A stretch of DNA of 36,723 bases from Anabaena sp. UHCC 0187 (GCF_009712035.1 NZ_VILB01000019.1:1-36723); one strand, 5' to 3'; positions 16,221-25,196 are shown, counted from the stretch's first letter. Notes: generated from the letters alone by a model not told the origin. Numbers and translations: made by a program.

Positions 16221-17564
16221 ATGACTGTGGGTAAGAAAATAAAAGTTATAGATAGACTCCGCTTGGGTTTTGCAGTATCAATGGCAAAAAGTGTCACGTT
16301 TTTGGTGAGGTCACTGCGTCTTGGTGCTGCTAGTGTCTTACCAGGTTCTATTGCGCGACGGATAGAACCGCGCATTTTAGAGTTATTAAGTCAGCAAGTG
16401 AAGAATGGCGTAATTCTCATTGCTGGGACGAATGGGAAAACTACTACAGCGTTACTGTTATGCACTATTTTAGAACGAAAGGGTTTTCGTGTTGCCCATA
16501 ATTCTACAGGTGCAAATCTCGAAAATGGGTTAGCAACGGCTTTAATAGACAATGCTAATCTCTTGGGAAACCTCAATGTAGATTATGCAATTTTGGAAGT
16601 TGATGAAAATATAGTTCCCAAGGTTTTAAAACCTCTAGAACCTCGAATTATTCTCTGTTTAAATCTGTTCCGTGACCAACTGGATAGATATGGAGAAGTA
16701 GATAGTATTAGTAAGCGGTGGACAAAGGTAATTGCTACTTTACCAGAAACAACGGTAGTTATTCCCAATGCTGATGATCCAACTTTATCATATTTGGGTC
16801 AACAGTTACCCCAAAAGGTTTTATTCTTTGGTTTAAATGAACCAGAAAATTATTTAGAAGCTATTCCTCACGCGGTTGATTCTATCTATTGTCCTAAATG
16901 TGGTCATGCTTTAGATTATCAAGGGGTTTATTTATCTCATTTGGGAGATTTTACTTGTCCTAGTTGTGGTTTTACTAAAAGTCAACCCGCATTAATCAGT
17001 CAGGAATGGTCACAAATTCTCGTTGGTTTGTACAATAAATATAATACTTTAGCCGCAGCCACAGCGGCGCAAGAATTAGGAGTTGATGAAGTTAGTATCA
17101 GAGATGGAATTAATAATTTCCAAGCGGCTTTTGGTCGTGCAGAAGATTTAGTTATTGATGGTAAACGGGTGAGAATTTTATTATCAAAAAATCCCGTAGG
17201 AACAAATGAAACTATTCGTGTCGTCACTCAAAGTACCGATAAAACTACTTTATTGGTGTTGAATGACCGGACTCCAGATGGTACTGATGTATCATGGATT
17301 TGGGATGTGGATACAGAAAAGTTAGTAGCACGGGGTGGAACTTTGGTTGTCAGTGGCGATCGCGTGTATGATATGGCTTTACGTCTGCGTTATAGTCAAG
17401 AGTCTGTAGAGAGTAACATTAACCTGATTGTAGAGTCAGATTTGCACAAAGCGATCGCCACTGCTCTAGAGCATACACCAGCAAATGAAACTTTGCACAT
17501 TCTCCCCACTTATTCAGCCATGCTAGAAGTCCGAGAAGTATTGACTGGTAGAAAAATCCTCTAA
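16221..17564 (+). CDS. murT: Lipid II isoglutaminyl synthase subunit MurT
   Basis: A 447-residue Mur-ligase family protein. The ATP-binding loop is GTNGKTTT at residues 69-76, the central-domain motif is LEVDENIVPKVL, and a zinc ribbon (C224, C227, C246, C249 in CPKC and CPSC) is inserted, as in MurT. The C-terminal part is a DUF1727 domain (LLSKNPVGTNETIRV). MurT works with the GatD glutaminase to amidate the D-Glu of lipid II. No gatD gene is adjacent here: the next gene is an unrelated small protein, so the partner must lie elsewhere. No distinct Shine-Dalgarno is seen. Confidence 0.9.
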   Translation: MTVGKKIKVIDRLRLGFAVSMAKSVTFLVRSLRLGAASVLPGSIARRIEPRILELLSQQVKNGVILIAGTNGKTTTALLLCTILERKGFRVAHNSTGANLENGLATALIDNANLLGNLNVDYAILEVDENIVPKVLKPLEPRIILCLNLFRDQLDRYGEVDSISKRWTKVIATLPETTVVIPNADDPTLSYLGQQLPQKVLFFGLNEPENYLEAIPHAVDSIYCPKCGHALDYQGVYLSHLGDFTCPSCGFTKSQPALISQEWSQILVGLYNKYNTLAAATAAQELGVDEVSIRDGINNFQAAFGRAEDLVIDGKRVRILLSKNPVGTNETIRVVTQSTDKTTLLVLNDRTPDGTDVSWIWDVDTEKLVARGGTLVVSGDRVYDMALRLRYSQESVESNINLIVESDLHKAIATALEHTPANETLHILPTYSAMLEVREVLTGRKIL

Positions 17565-17625
17565 CAACTGACAACTGAGCAATAATTAGCTATGCTGTAT
17601 CAGCAGCAGTGTTTATGGGTGAATT

Positions 17626-17898
17626 ATGAAAATAGTCAAACTGATTTTGCTTGCTTTTCCCGTGTTTTTAGCATCTCTGCTATTGGTAATTAATCCAGCA
17701 CACGCTTCCAGATTGAAATCTACACCTGCTGCACAAATAATTGTGGTGTCATCTACTCAAGCAAATCTTGATCTAGCTACACCGCAAATAAATAACATCA
17801 CACATTCTGTGATAGAGCAAACTGGTTGCAGTTGCGCTAATTGTGTTCAAGGTAATTTGCAAATGTTACAAGGTAAGTTACCTATGGTTGGCATTTAA
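17626..17898 (+). CDS. Small secreted protein with CxCxxC motif
   Basis: A 90-residue protein with a clear signal peptide (MKIVKLILLAFPVFLASLLLV, cleavage after AHA near residue 27). The mature part is short, Ser/Thr/Asn-rich, and ends with TGCSCANCVQGNLQMLQGKLP, whose three cysteines (CxCxxC) could bind a metal or form a disulfide. I recognise no family. It starts 62 bases after murT and may be transcribed with it. A strong hairpin follows. Confidence 0.7.
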   Translation: MKIVKLILLAFPVFLASLLLVINPAHASRLKSTPAAQIIVVSSTQANLDLATPQINNITHSVIEQTGCSCANCVQGNLQMLQGKLPMVGI

Positions 17899-17923
17899 TA
17901 AGTTAGATGAATCAATGTTTTAC

Positions 17924-17946
17924 AAGACACAGCAAGTCTGTGTCTT
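17924..17946 (+). terminator. Hairpin terminator after the small CxCxxC gene
   Basis: AAGACACAG, loop CAAGT, CTGTGTCTT is a perfect nine-pair stem, followed by TTATTACTTTAT. The U-run is broken, so this is a moderate terminator call. Confidence 0.55.
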
Positions 17947-18023
17947 TATTACTTTATATAATTCTCCAACTGAGAAAGTTTAAATTCTAGACTTTTTAAT
18001 ATATTCATCAATTAAAATAAATT

Positions 18024-19007
18024 ATGTTAGAAAGAAAACTATCTACACATTTATTCAAAACTACTATTTTAGGTTTAGTGCTGGGTTTATTCGGCTGTGG
18101 GAATAAAACTATGAGTACAACATATAATCTCAGTAATAAAACCATTAATAATAATTTACCTGTAGTAGTAGCAACTAATAGCATAATTTGCGATTTAACA
18201 AAACAAGTTGCTGGAAATACAATTAACCTGATTTGCTTAATTCCTCCTGGTATTAATCCCATAAATTATAAACCGATACCAGAAGATATTCAAACTATTG
18301 AAAATGCTAATTTAGTTTTATATCATGGTTATAATTTTGAACCAGGTTTAATAAAAATAATTAAGACAATTAAAAACTCTCAACCAAAAATTGCGGTTGC
18401 TCAACTTGCTGTTATAAATACTGTTAAAGTCAAACAAAACCGTAAACAAATTACTGAGCCTCATGTTTGGCATAATCCCAAAAATACTATTAAAATGGTA
18501 GAAATAATTAATAGTAATTTAATTAAATTAGCACCAAAAAACAAAAATACTTATACTAAAAATAGTAAAAAAATAACTAGAGAAATCAATCAAATCAATA
18601 GTTGGATTAAAGTAAGATTAGCTAGTATTCCCGCTAAAAATTGGCAATTAATTACAGCTAATGAAGCAATGATTTATTATGTCAAGGCTTATGATATGCC
18701 ATATACTGGAAGTTTAGCAAATATCAAAAATATAGAAAAATTGACAGATACAAAAGTCAAAAATTTGGCTAGAGATATTCAAAAATCTAAAGTACCAACA
18801 ATTTTTGCAGATACAATCACCAACTCCAATTTACTTGCACCTATAGCCAAAGAAGCTAAAGTCAAGGTTTTTCAAAGGCCACTTTATATTGATGGACTAG
18901 GTGAAGCGGGAAGTGACGGAGAAACCTATCAAAAAATGATGGCGGCTAATACAAGAATAATTGTAGAAGGATTGGGGGGAACATATCTAAAATTTGAGCC
19001 TAAATAA
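18024..19007 (+). CDS. ZnuA/MntC-type lipoprotein, orphan ABC transporter binding protein
   Basis: A 327-residue cluster A-I solute-binding protein with a lipobox ending at C25 (LGLFGC). Family features include the substrate-domain start VVVATNSIICDLTKQVAG, the middle motif EPHVWHNPKN with its ligand His (H147), and the late LYIDGLGEAG...TYQKMM motif. The usual first metal-ligand motif G-x-D-P-H-x-Y-x-P reads GINPINYKP (residues 76-84), so the ligand His is Ile80. The usual third-ligand position (His or Glu) reads as Asn in ITANEAMIYY. There is no permease or ATPase gene nearby. The coding region is visibly richer in AAT/AAA/ATT codons than its neighbours. It may bind a different ligand, or be a chaperone or decoy. 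Confidence 0.82.
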   Translation: MLERKLSTHLFKTTILGLVLGLFGCGNKTMSTTYNLSNKTINNNLPVVVATNSIICDLTKQVAGNTINLICLIPPGINPINYKPIPEDIQTIENANLVLYHGYNFEPGLIKIIKTIKNSQPKIAVAQLAVINTVKVKQNRKQITEPHVWHNPKNTIKMVEIINSNLIKLAPKNKNTYTKNSKKITREINQINSWIKVRLASIPAKNWQLITANEAMIYYVKAYDMPYTGSLANIKNIEKLTDTKVKNLARDIQKSKVPTIFADTITNSNLLAPIAKEAKVKVFQRPLYIDGLGEAGSDGETYQKMMAANTRIIVEGLGGTYLKFEPK

Positions 19008-19057
19008 TGTTTTAGAGGAAATATGATAATCTTTAATTTTTATAAATGAAAACTAAT

Positions 19058-20140
19058 TTAATTTTTCTCAAGTTTCCAAATATTGATTTTTCTATCAAAT
19101 CCACCACTAGCCAGGGTTTTACCATCTGGACTAAAAGCAATTGCACTTATCCAATCATGAGAATTATCAAGTGATTTTTCTAATTCACCTGTAGTTAAAT
19201 CCCACAATCTAATGCCATCTTTACCCCCACTAGCCAGAGTTTTACCATCTGGATTAATAGCGATAGCATTTACCCAATTATGATGTCCCTTTAGCGTTAA
19301 AACTTCTTTGCCAGTATTAACATTCCAAACTTTAATTGTATTATCCCGGCTACCACTAACCAACTTTTCGCCATTAGGAGTAAAAGCTAAAGATGTGACT
19401 ATTTGCGAATGTCCTTTTAACTGATCAATTAATTCACCACTAGTCAAATTCCACAGTTTAATTACACCTTTATGATCACCACTAGCTAAAGTTTGACCAT
19501 CAGGACTAATAGCTAAAGTATAAATAACATTATCAAACCGGACTAACGTTGCTAATGGACGCTGTTGTCGTAAATCCCACAAACGAATTCCGTCTAAACC
19601 GCCACTAATCAAAATTTTACCATCAGGAGTTATAGCTAAAGACAATACTTGGCTGGTATGTCCTAACAAAACACGGTTAAAGACCAAGTTTTTCAGATTC
19701 CAAAGATTAATCCTGTTCTCACTACCAGCACTAATAAAAGTTTGACCATCTGGAGTAATGGCCATAGATTCTACCGCTGCTGAATGTGCCTTACGAATAT
19801 TTCCGATATTTTTACCAGTTTGAAAATTCCAAAAGTGGATACTACCTTCATTTTCACCCCCACCACTGACCAGCATTTTTCCGTTAGGACTGAAGATCAG
19901 GGATTTGACAATACCTGTATGGGCAACAAAACTATGCAGCAGTTGAGGTTCCGCAAGGCTATTGCTACCTACTGAATTTGGGACTAGATCATTGGCAGCT
20001 TCAGCAGGATTAATCCTGAAGTTTTGCCCAATTTGAACAGATATCAGGACAAATGCCATTAATACCAGAATCTTGCTTCTGTCTCTTCTTTGACTGCTCG
20101 CAGTTTTGCTGAATTTCCAGAATAAATTTAACAATTTCAT
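19058..20140 (-). CDS. WD40 repeat protein, seven-bladed propeller
   Basis: About 360 residues from the ATG at 20140; a TTG six bases upstream is less likely. A signal/anchor lies at about residues 22-45 (ILVLMAFVLISVQIGQ), so the propeller is outside the cytoplasm or on the lumenal side. Seven WD40 units follow, ending IHFW, INLW, IRLW, IKLW, IKVW, IRLW and INIW, which is a complete propeller. Partner proteins are unknown. The start is nine bases after the stop of the upstream small membrane protein, so the pair is co-transcribed. Confidence 0.9.
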   Translation of the reverse strand: MKLLNLFWKFSKTASSQRRDRSKILVLMAFVLISVQIGQNFRINPAEAANDLVPNSVGSNSLAEPQLLHSFVAHTGIVKSLIFSPNGKMLVSGGGENEGSIHFWNFQTGKNIGNIRKAHSAAVESMAITPDGQTFISAGSENRINLWNLKNLVFNRVLLGHTSQVLSLAITPDGKILISGGLDGIRLWDLRQQRPLATLVRFDNVIYTLAISPDGQTLASGDHKGVIKLWNLTSGELIDQLKGHSQIVTSLAFTPNGEKLVSGSRDNTIKVWNVNTGKEVLTLKGHHNWVNAIAINPDGKTLASGGKDGIRLWDLTTGELEKSLDNSHDWISAIAFSPDGKTLASGGFDRKINIWKLEKN

Positions 20141-20149
20141 TGCCAATAA

Positions 20150-20443
20150 TTACTGACGGGGTTTTTTCTTAGAAACCTTCAGCACAGGTAAAGGATCAGC
20201 AGAAGACTGAGGAGGTAAATAATATTGAACCACAGGCTCTTCTGGTAAAGACGGACGTTGCTGCATTCGCCATAATTTAAAAGCGAGAGCAATTCCGGCT
20301 GTTCCTAGACCAAAAGTGAAAAGTGACCAACTATCATCCAACCCACCAATCAGAGCATCTACAATACCCATTGTTATAAACGCACTGATTAGAGGTTCTT
20401 TGCGGTAGGCTGACTTTAAAAAACGAGGCAATACAGCATTCAT
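20150..20443 (-). CDS. Small cyanobacterial membrane protein of unknown function
   Basis: About 97 residues from the ATG at 20443 (a GTG codon sits directly before it). Two hydrophobic segments (about residues 17-35 and 40-57, GIVDALIGGLDDSWSLFTFGLGTAGIALAF) are followed by a Pro/Gln-rich cytoplasmic tail ending in KVSKKKPRQ. No family is known to me. Nine bases separate it from the WD40 gene, suggesting a common function with it. Confidence 0.72.
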   Translation of the reverse strand: MNAVLPRFLKSAYRKEPLISAFITMGIVDALIGGLDDSWSLFTFGLGTAGIALAFKLWRMQQRPSLPEEPVVQYYLPPQSSADPLPVLKVSKKKPRQ

Positions 20444-20779
20444 CACAGCTTACTTAGTTCCACTTAGAGTTTTTATATAGATTTACTCAGGATATCCCGA
20501 CTACGATTTGTCTGTTTCATCAAAGGCAAATAATAGCACAAACAATTGTAATTTCCTTTGGCAAAAAAGTGAGTACGGTAATTAACACCAAGGGCGATAA
20601 TTGCTTTTAGGATCATCACAGTTATTCCTATTGTATAGGAATCACGCACTAAGTTGATTTGGGGCAACAGAGTGTTAGGACACAAATAAAACTAAAACTA
20701 ATGTAGAGACGTTCCATGGAACATCTCTACACATAAACTTATACCTGAGAATGGCTATCAGCAACGCCAAATTATCAAT
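20444..20779. other. Intergenic stretch containing a palindromic repeat
   Basis: No gene is supported. A 70-codon minus-strand ORF at 20473-20685 has no recognisable features. The only structure is the palindrome at 20702-20731. Confidence 0.45.
20702..20731. repeat. Palindromic repeat (TGTAGAGA...TCTCTACA)
   Basis: TGTAGAGA-C-GTTCC-AT-GGAAC-A-TCTCTACA: a 30-base near-perfect palindrome with a single C/A mismatch. This is one of the small palindromes widely dispersed between cyanobacterial genes. Confidence 0.75.
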
Positions 20780-20950
20780 CTACTTTAAACCGAGCCATGC
20801 AAGTACACCTTGATTGGTAGCGTATTCAATCACTACCATTAAAATAAAGCCAATCATAGCGGCTCTACCATTTAAACGCTCGGCATATTCATTAAAGCCA
20901 AACTTGGGTTCTTCTAATTTTGGGGTAATAGTTGGTTGTTGTTGTGTCAT
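20780..20950 (-). CDS. hli: High-light-inducible protein (single-helix Lhc-like)
   Basis: A 56-residue ORF on the minus strand: after a polar N-terminus (MTQQQPTITPKLEEPKFGFN) comes EYAERLNGRAAMIGFILMVV, the chlorophyll-binding helix with the ExxNxRxAMIGF motif, then ALWLG-like C-terminus AWLGLK. Hli proteins bind chlorophyll and carotenoid, dissipate excess light energy and assist photosystem assembly; they are induced by high light and nutrient stress. AAAGGA upstream of the ATG fits a ribosome binding site. The neighbours give no further clue. Confidence 0.93.
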   Translation of the reverse strand: MTQQQPTITPKLEEPKFGFNEYAERLNGRAAMIGFILMVVIEYATNQGVLAWLGLK

Positions 20951-21198
20951 AATCAGTGATTCCTTTCTTGATAATTGGCAAACAAAAATTTACAGGGATT
21001 TTTCAAGTAAATTGCTGGGGATGGTGATCCGTACTTAACAATTTTTAATTATTCTTTATCTATTGTAAGAAAACTAGCGGATTAGTCAAGATATAGGGTG
21101 AGAGACTAAAAATTTTGCATTTTGAATTACTGAATACGGAAATAGTAAGATGTATACTGGCAGGCTAAAGTGAAACAATAAAATATAAGAGGCTGTCA

Positions 21199-22290
21199 AT
21201 GGAAATTGGTGTTCCTAAAGAAACTAAAGATCAAGAATTTCGGGTAGGTTTAAGCCCTTCCAGTGTCCGGGTATTACGGGAAAATGGCAATAATATTTTT
21301 GTAGAAAGTGAAGCTGGTACTGGTGCGGGATTTACAGACGAAGATTACCGCAATGCTGGAGCAGAAATTGTCAATACCGCTGATGCTGCTTGGAATCGGG
21401 AATTAGTTGTTAAGGTGAAAGAGCCTTTGACAAGCGAGTATAAATTTTTGCAAAAAGAACAGTTGTTATTTACTTATTTACATTTAGCGGCCAATCGCCA
21501 ATTAACAGAACATTTAATTGATTGTGGCATTTGTGCGATCGCTTATGAAACCGTAGAACAACCAGGAGCAAATAGACTCCCCTTACTCACCCCCATGAGT
21601 ATTGTTGCTGGTCGGTTAGCCGTCCAATTTGGGGCAAGATTCTTAGAACGTCAACAAGGAGGAAGAGGGGTACTTTTAGGAGGTATACCCGGAGTCAAAG
21701 CCGGGAAAGTCGTAATTTTAGGTGGTGGTGTAGTCGGTACAGAAGCCGCCAAAATCGCCGTCGGTATGGGTGCAATGGTGCAAATATTAGATGTCAACGT
21801 GGAACGCCTATCTTACCTAGAAACCCTCTTTGGTTCGAGAGTAGAACTACTTTACAGCAACTCCGCCCATATTGAAGCCGCCGTTAAAGAAGCCGATTTA
21901 CTCATTGGTGCAGTCTTAATTCCCGGCAAAAAAGCCCCGATTTTAGTATCTCGTGAATTAGTTAAACAAATGCGTCCTGGTTCAGTGATTGTTGATGTTG
22001 CTGTAGATCAAGGTGGCTGCGTGGAAACATTACACCCCACATCTCACACTAAGCCAGTATACATTGACGAGGGAGTCGTACATTATGGCGTTCCTAATAT
22101 GCCAGGAGCAGTACCTTGGACATCAACACAAGCCCTTAACAATAGTACCTTACCCTATACTGTCCAGTTAGCCAAACTAGGTATTAAAGCCTTAGATATT
22201 AACCCAGCCTTAGCAAAAGGTTTAAATGTCCAAAATCATCGTCTTGTACATCCTGCTGTCCAAGAAGTTTTCCCCGATTTAGTTGGGTAG
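21199..22290 (+). CDS. ald: Alanine dehydrogenase
   Basis: A 363-residue NAD-dependent L-alanine dehydrogenase, converting alanine to pyruvate and ammonium. The N-terminus MEIGVPKETKDQEFRVGLSP carries substrate-binding R15, with K74 in VKVKEP and catalytic H95 in YLHLA. The Rossmann motif is VVILGGGVVGTEAA and the C-terminal signature VDVAVDQGGCVET...YGVPNMPGAVPWTSTQAL is diagnostic. In heterocyst formers the enzyme participates in nitrogen assimilation and diazotrophic growth. AGAGG lies ahead of the ATG. Monocistronic. Confidence 0.97.
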   Translation: MEIGVPKETKDQEFRVGLSPSSVRVLRENGNNIFVESEAGTGAGFTDEDYRNAGAEIVNTADAAWNRELVVKVKEPLTSEYKFLQKEQLLFTYLHLAANRQLTEHLIDCGICAIAYETVEQPGANRLPLLTPMSIVAGRLAVQFGARFLERQQGGRGVLLGGIPGVKAGKVVILGGGVVGTEAAKIAVGMGAMVQILDVNVERLSYLETLFGSRVELLYSNSAHIEAAVKEADLLIGAVLIPGKKAPILVSRELVKQMRPGSVIVDVAVDQGGCVETLHPTSHTKPVYIDEGVVHYGVPNMPGAVPWTSTQALNNSTLPYTVQLAKLGIKALDINPALAKGLNVQNHRLVHPAVQEVFPDLVG

Positions 22291-22294
22291 GTAA

Positions 22295-22376
22295 TGGGTG
22301 ATTGGTGATTGGTGATTGGGAATTGGGAATTGGGAATTGATAAAATTCAACCCAGTCCCCAGTCCCCAGTCCCCAG
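22295..22376 (+). repeat. Short tandem heptamer repeats
   Basis: Three GGTGATT-type units pass into three GGGAATT units, and after a short AT-rich part into CCCAGTC-type units. Such short tandemly repeated heptamers (STRRs) are a mark of filamentous cyanobacteria. They lie in the gap between two convergent genes. Confidence 0.8.
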
Positions 22377-22377
22377 A

Positions 22378-22767
22378 CTACTTCACCATAGATAAAATAA
22401 TCCCCACCAGCGAACCAAGAATTAGCACGATACTACTCAAAGAACTAATTGCAAAACCTGGACCGCGTTTTTCTGCGGCTATATAATATCCCCAAGCATA
22501 GGCAATTCTTCCCACTACCCAAGCTGCACCGAGGGCAGAACCCCAAATAGGACTAACGTAAATAGAAAATAACCATAAAGCCGGGATAAATAAAGCCAGT
22601 TGTTCCAAGGTGTTTTGCTGCACCCTTAGCACTCGCTCAAAATCGAGGTTTCCGGTAGTTTGCGGGACAGGGACTTGATATTTAAATCTAGCTCTACCAA
22701 CATTAATTGTCACTACAAAATATAGTATAAGTGCGGAAACAGTTACTAAACTAGGATAAGGAGACAT
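22378..22767 (-). CDS. MAPEG family membrane protein
   Basis: A 129-residue protein with four hydrophobic helices. The family pattern is visible as ERVLRVQQNTLEQLALFIPALW (residues about 44-65), followed by VVGRIAYAWGYYIAAEKRGPGF. MAPEG proteins include glutathione-dependent membrane enzymes; the substrate in cyanobacteria is not known. Stop codon almost touches the heptamer repeats; the gene is convergent with ald. Confidence 0.88.
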   Translation of the reverse strand: MSPYPSLVTVSALILYFVVTINVGRARFKYQVPVPQTTGNLDFERVLRVQQNTLEQLALFIPALWLFSIYVSPIWGSALGAAWVVGRIAYAWGYYIAAEKRGPGFAISSLSSIVLILGSLVGIILSMVK

Positions 22768-22851
22768 AAACTCTAGTAAAATTAGAAATTGGCTGGATTT
22801 ACAAAAATATTATAGGTTACAGGTGATAGCTGAATCAATTACCAACTAGCA

Positions 22852-23643
22852 ATGACAGAACTATTAGAACCATTAATTGAATTAAGAGGTATTTCTAAAA
22901 CTTTTGGCAACAACAAAGTTTTAGATCAAATAGATTTGAAGATATACCGAGGACAAGCATTAGGAATTATTGGCCCTTCGGGTACTGGTAAATCAACGGT
23001 TTTGCGGATTATAGCCGGATTATTAAAACCCGACGAGGGAGAAATTTATATTCAAGGAGTCCGCAGAGAAGGTTTAATAGAAGATGCTGCTGATCCTGTG
23101 GGGATTGGGATGGTATTTCAGCAAGCGGCCTTATTTGACTCCTTGACAGTAGAAGAAAATATCGGATTTCTACTTTATCAAAATTCTCGATTAAAGCGAT
23201 CGCACATTCGGGAATTAGTCAATGAAAAATTAGAAATGGTAGGTTTAGCTGATATTAGTCATCTTTACCCGTCGGAACTTTCGGGAGGAATGCGAAAAAG
23301 AGTCAGCTTTGCGCGAGCGATTATGTCTAATCCTCAGCGTCCCACAGATAGCCCAGAGGTTCTATTGTACGATGAACCGACCGCTGGACTAGATCCCATA
23401 GCCTCCACGGTAATTGAGGACTTAATCCGCAGTTTACAACATACCCAAGGAGTCTGTAGTACATACTCAATTGTCACTCACCAAGAAAGTACCATTCGCC
23501 GTACCTGCGACCAAATTGTATTTCTTTATCAAGGAAAAGTGCAATGGCAAGGTACAGTAGTTGCCTTGGATCACACCGAAAATCCTTTGATTAGACAATT
23601 TATGAGTGGAAGTGTACATGGACCGATTCAAGTAGCAGGTTAA
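22852..23643 (+). CDS. MlaF-like ABC transporter ATP-binding protein
   Basis: A 263-residue ATPase. Walker A GPSGTGKST lies near residues 43-51, the Q-loop is MVFQQAALFDSLTVEENIGF, the signature is LSGGMRKRVSFARAI, Walker B is VLLYDEPTAGLDP, and the switch histidine is in SIVTHQ. The Q-loop/signature variants (LSGGMRKR) match MlaF of phospholipid transport systems. Together with the next gene (MlaD type) it would drive lipid movement between membranes. No MlaE permease gene is next to it, so that subunit must be encoded elsewhere. Confidence 0.9.
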   Translation: MTELLEPLIELRGISKTFGNNKVLDQIDLKIYRGQALGIIGPSGTGKSTVLRIIAGLLKPDEGEIYIQGVRREGLIEDAADPVGIGMVFQQAALFDSLTVEENIGFLLYQNSRLKRSHIRELVNEKLEMVGLADISHLYPSELSGGMRKRVSFARAIMSNPQRPTDSPEVLLYDEPTAGLDPIASTVIEDLIRSLQHTQGVCSTYSIVTHQESTIRRTCDQIVFLYQGKVQWQGTVVALDHTENPLIRQFMSGSVHGPIQVAG

Positions 23644-23717
23644 GCACCAAATCAAAGAAAATTACTAAGTTTAATTTTATGGCTTATGTTACGCTAACGT
23701 TATCCGTGGAGGAATAA

Positions 23718-25196
23718 ATGCGAGGTCTAATTAGCAGTTTCACGTCTGCACGCACATGGAGAGAAGGTTCTGTAGGATTGTTGCTCCTGCTAGGGTTAGG
23801 CGCATTTGGAGTAATTTTGCTGTGGTTAAATAGAATCACCCCTGGACAAAGTTCCTATAAAGCAATTATTGAATTTGCTAACGCTGGGGGAATGCAAAAG
23901 GGTTCAGCAGTGCGTTTTCGGGGTGTGAAAGTGGGGACTATTACCAATGTTCAAGCCGGAGCAAATGCTGTTGATGTCGAAATTCAAATTAACTCACCTG
24001 ATTTAAAGATTCCCAGTAATTCGGTAATTGAAGCCAATCAAAGTGGATTAATTAGCGAAAACATTATTGATATTACGCCAAAAGCGGATTTACCTCCTGG
24101 GAGTGTGTCCGCTAAACCCCTAGATAAAGACTGCAACCCCAGTTTGATTATTTGTAATGGTTCTCGCTTAAAAGGTGCAATTGGTATCAGTGTTGATGAA
24201 ATGATTCGTCAATCAGCAGCTTTTGCGGCTCAATATAGTAACGAAAAATTTTATAAAAATATTAATCGCACTTTAGAAACCTCGGCTAATGCTGCTGCTA
24301 ATATTGCCGATTTGACTAAGGATTTACAAGGTTTAAGCAAAACCTTCAAAGGACAAATAGGTATATTTTCTGGTACGGCGGTGACATTACAACGCTCTAC
24401 AAACAAGCTAACTGCAACCACAGCTAAAACAGCAGATCAATTAGGGACAACAGCCAAGGACTTTAGTGTCACAGCCAAACAAGCAAGCCGCTTATTGACA
24501 AATTTAGATAATCTCGTCAGTACCAATCGTTCCTCTTTAGTCGGTACGTTGAATAGTATGACGGAAACTAGTAACCAACTCCGTCAAACAGTTACAAGTT
24601 TATCACCTGCAATTAACCGCTTAACCCAAGGGCAATTATTAAACAATCTAGAAACCCTGTCTGCAAATGCAGCCGAAGCTTCTGCGAATTTAAAAGATGC
24701 TTCTAAAACTTTAAATGATCCAAAAAACATTGTCTTACTACAACAAACTTTAGATTCAGCGAGAGCAACCTTTGAAAATACCCAAAAAATTACCGCTGAT
24801 TTAGATGAATTAACAGGTGATCCTAAGTTCCGCCAAAATCTACTGCGATTGGTAAATGGTTTAAGTAAATTAGTTTCTTCTAGCAAGGATATAGAGGAAC
24901 AAGCCAAGGTAGCTATGACTTTGGATTCTCTCAAAGCTGCTACTAATCAATCAAAGGTAGTAATTACCGCACCTATTCCCCAAAAACAAGCATTGGTAGT
25001 TGAGCGAAGTCGAAACTTAGTCATAAATCCCGAACCTAAAATAGTGGAGAAGGTAGAGAAAATCCCCCAAACAGTCCCAGAAACACCCAATTCATCCCAA
25101 GAACAACTCCTACAGCAACTCCGAAATTATCGAGAACTGGGGACAGATAATCTTTCCCCAGTCCCCAGTCCCCAGTCCCCAGTCCCCAGTCCCTAA
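23718..25196 (+). CDS. MlaD/MCE family lipid-binding protein
   Basis: A 492-residue protein anchored by one N-terminal helix (about residues 18-37), followed by an MCE/MlaD domain (residues about 40-135: SYKAIIEFANAGGMQKGSAVRFRGVKVGTI). A long alpha-helical region follows with many Asn/Thr/Ala repeats, as in longer MCE proteins that bridge the envelope. GGAGG precedes the ATG. The last 12 or so codons (SPVPSPQSPVPSP) are written in the CCCCAGT heptamer repeat, so a repeat expansion has entered the end of the gene. It overlaps the convergent DUF3288 gene by four bases. Confidence 0.9.
   Translation: MRGLISSFTSARTWREGSVGLLLLLGLGAFGVILLWLNRITPGQSSYKAIIEFANAGGMQKGSAVRFRGVKVGTITNVQAGANAVDVEIQINSPDLKIPSNSVIEANQSGLISENIIDITPKADLPPGSVSAKPLDKDCNPSLIICNGSRLKGAIGISVDEMIRQSAAFAAQYSNEKFYKNINRTLETSANAAANIADLTKDLQGLSKTFKGQIGIFSGTAVTLQRSTNKLTATTAKTADQLGTTAKDFSVTAKQASRLLTNLDNLVSTNRSSLVGTLNSMTETSNQLRQTVTSLSPAINRLTQGQLLNNLETLSANAAEASANLKDASKTLNDPKNIVLLQQTLDSARATFENTQKITADLDELTGDPKFRQNLLRLVNGLSKLVSSSKDIEEQAKVAMTLDSLKAATNQSKVVITAPIPQKQALVVERSRNLVINPEPKIVEKVEKIPQTVPETPNSSQEQLLQQLRNYRELGTDNLSPVPSPQSPVPSP
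25160..25194 (+). repeat. CCCCAGT heptamer repeats inside the 3' end of the MlaD-like gene
   Basis: Five CCCCAGT units in a row, in frame with the end of the MlaD-like protein and giving it an SPVPSPQSPVPSP tail. The same unit occurs between genes near 22352-22376. Confidence 0.85.

Noticed and set aside
20473-20685. 70-codon minus-strand ORF next to the Hli gene
   Set aside because: No domain, signal peptide or ribosome binding site is visible, and the downstream gene does not depend on it; taken as noncoding.
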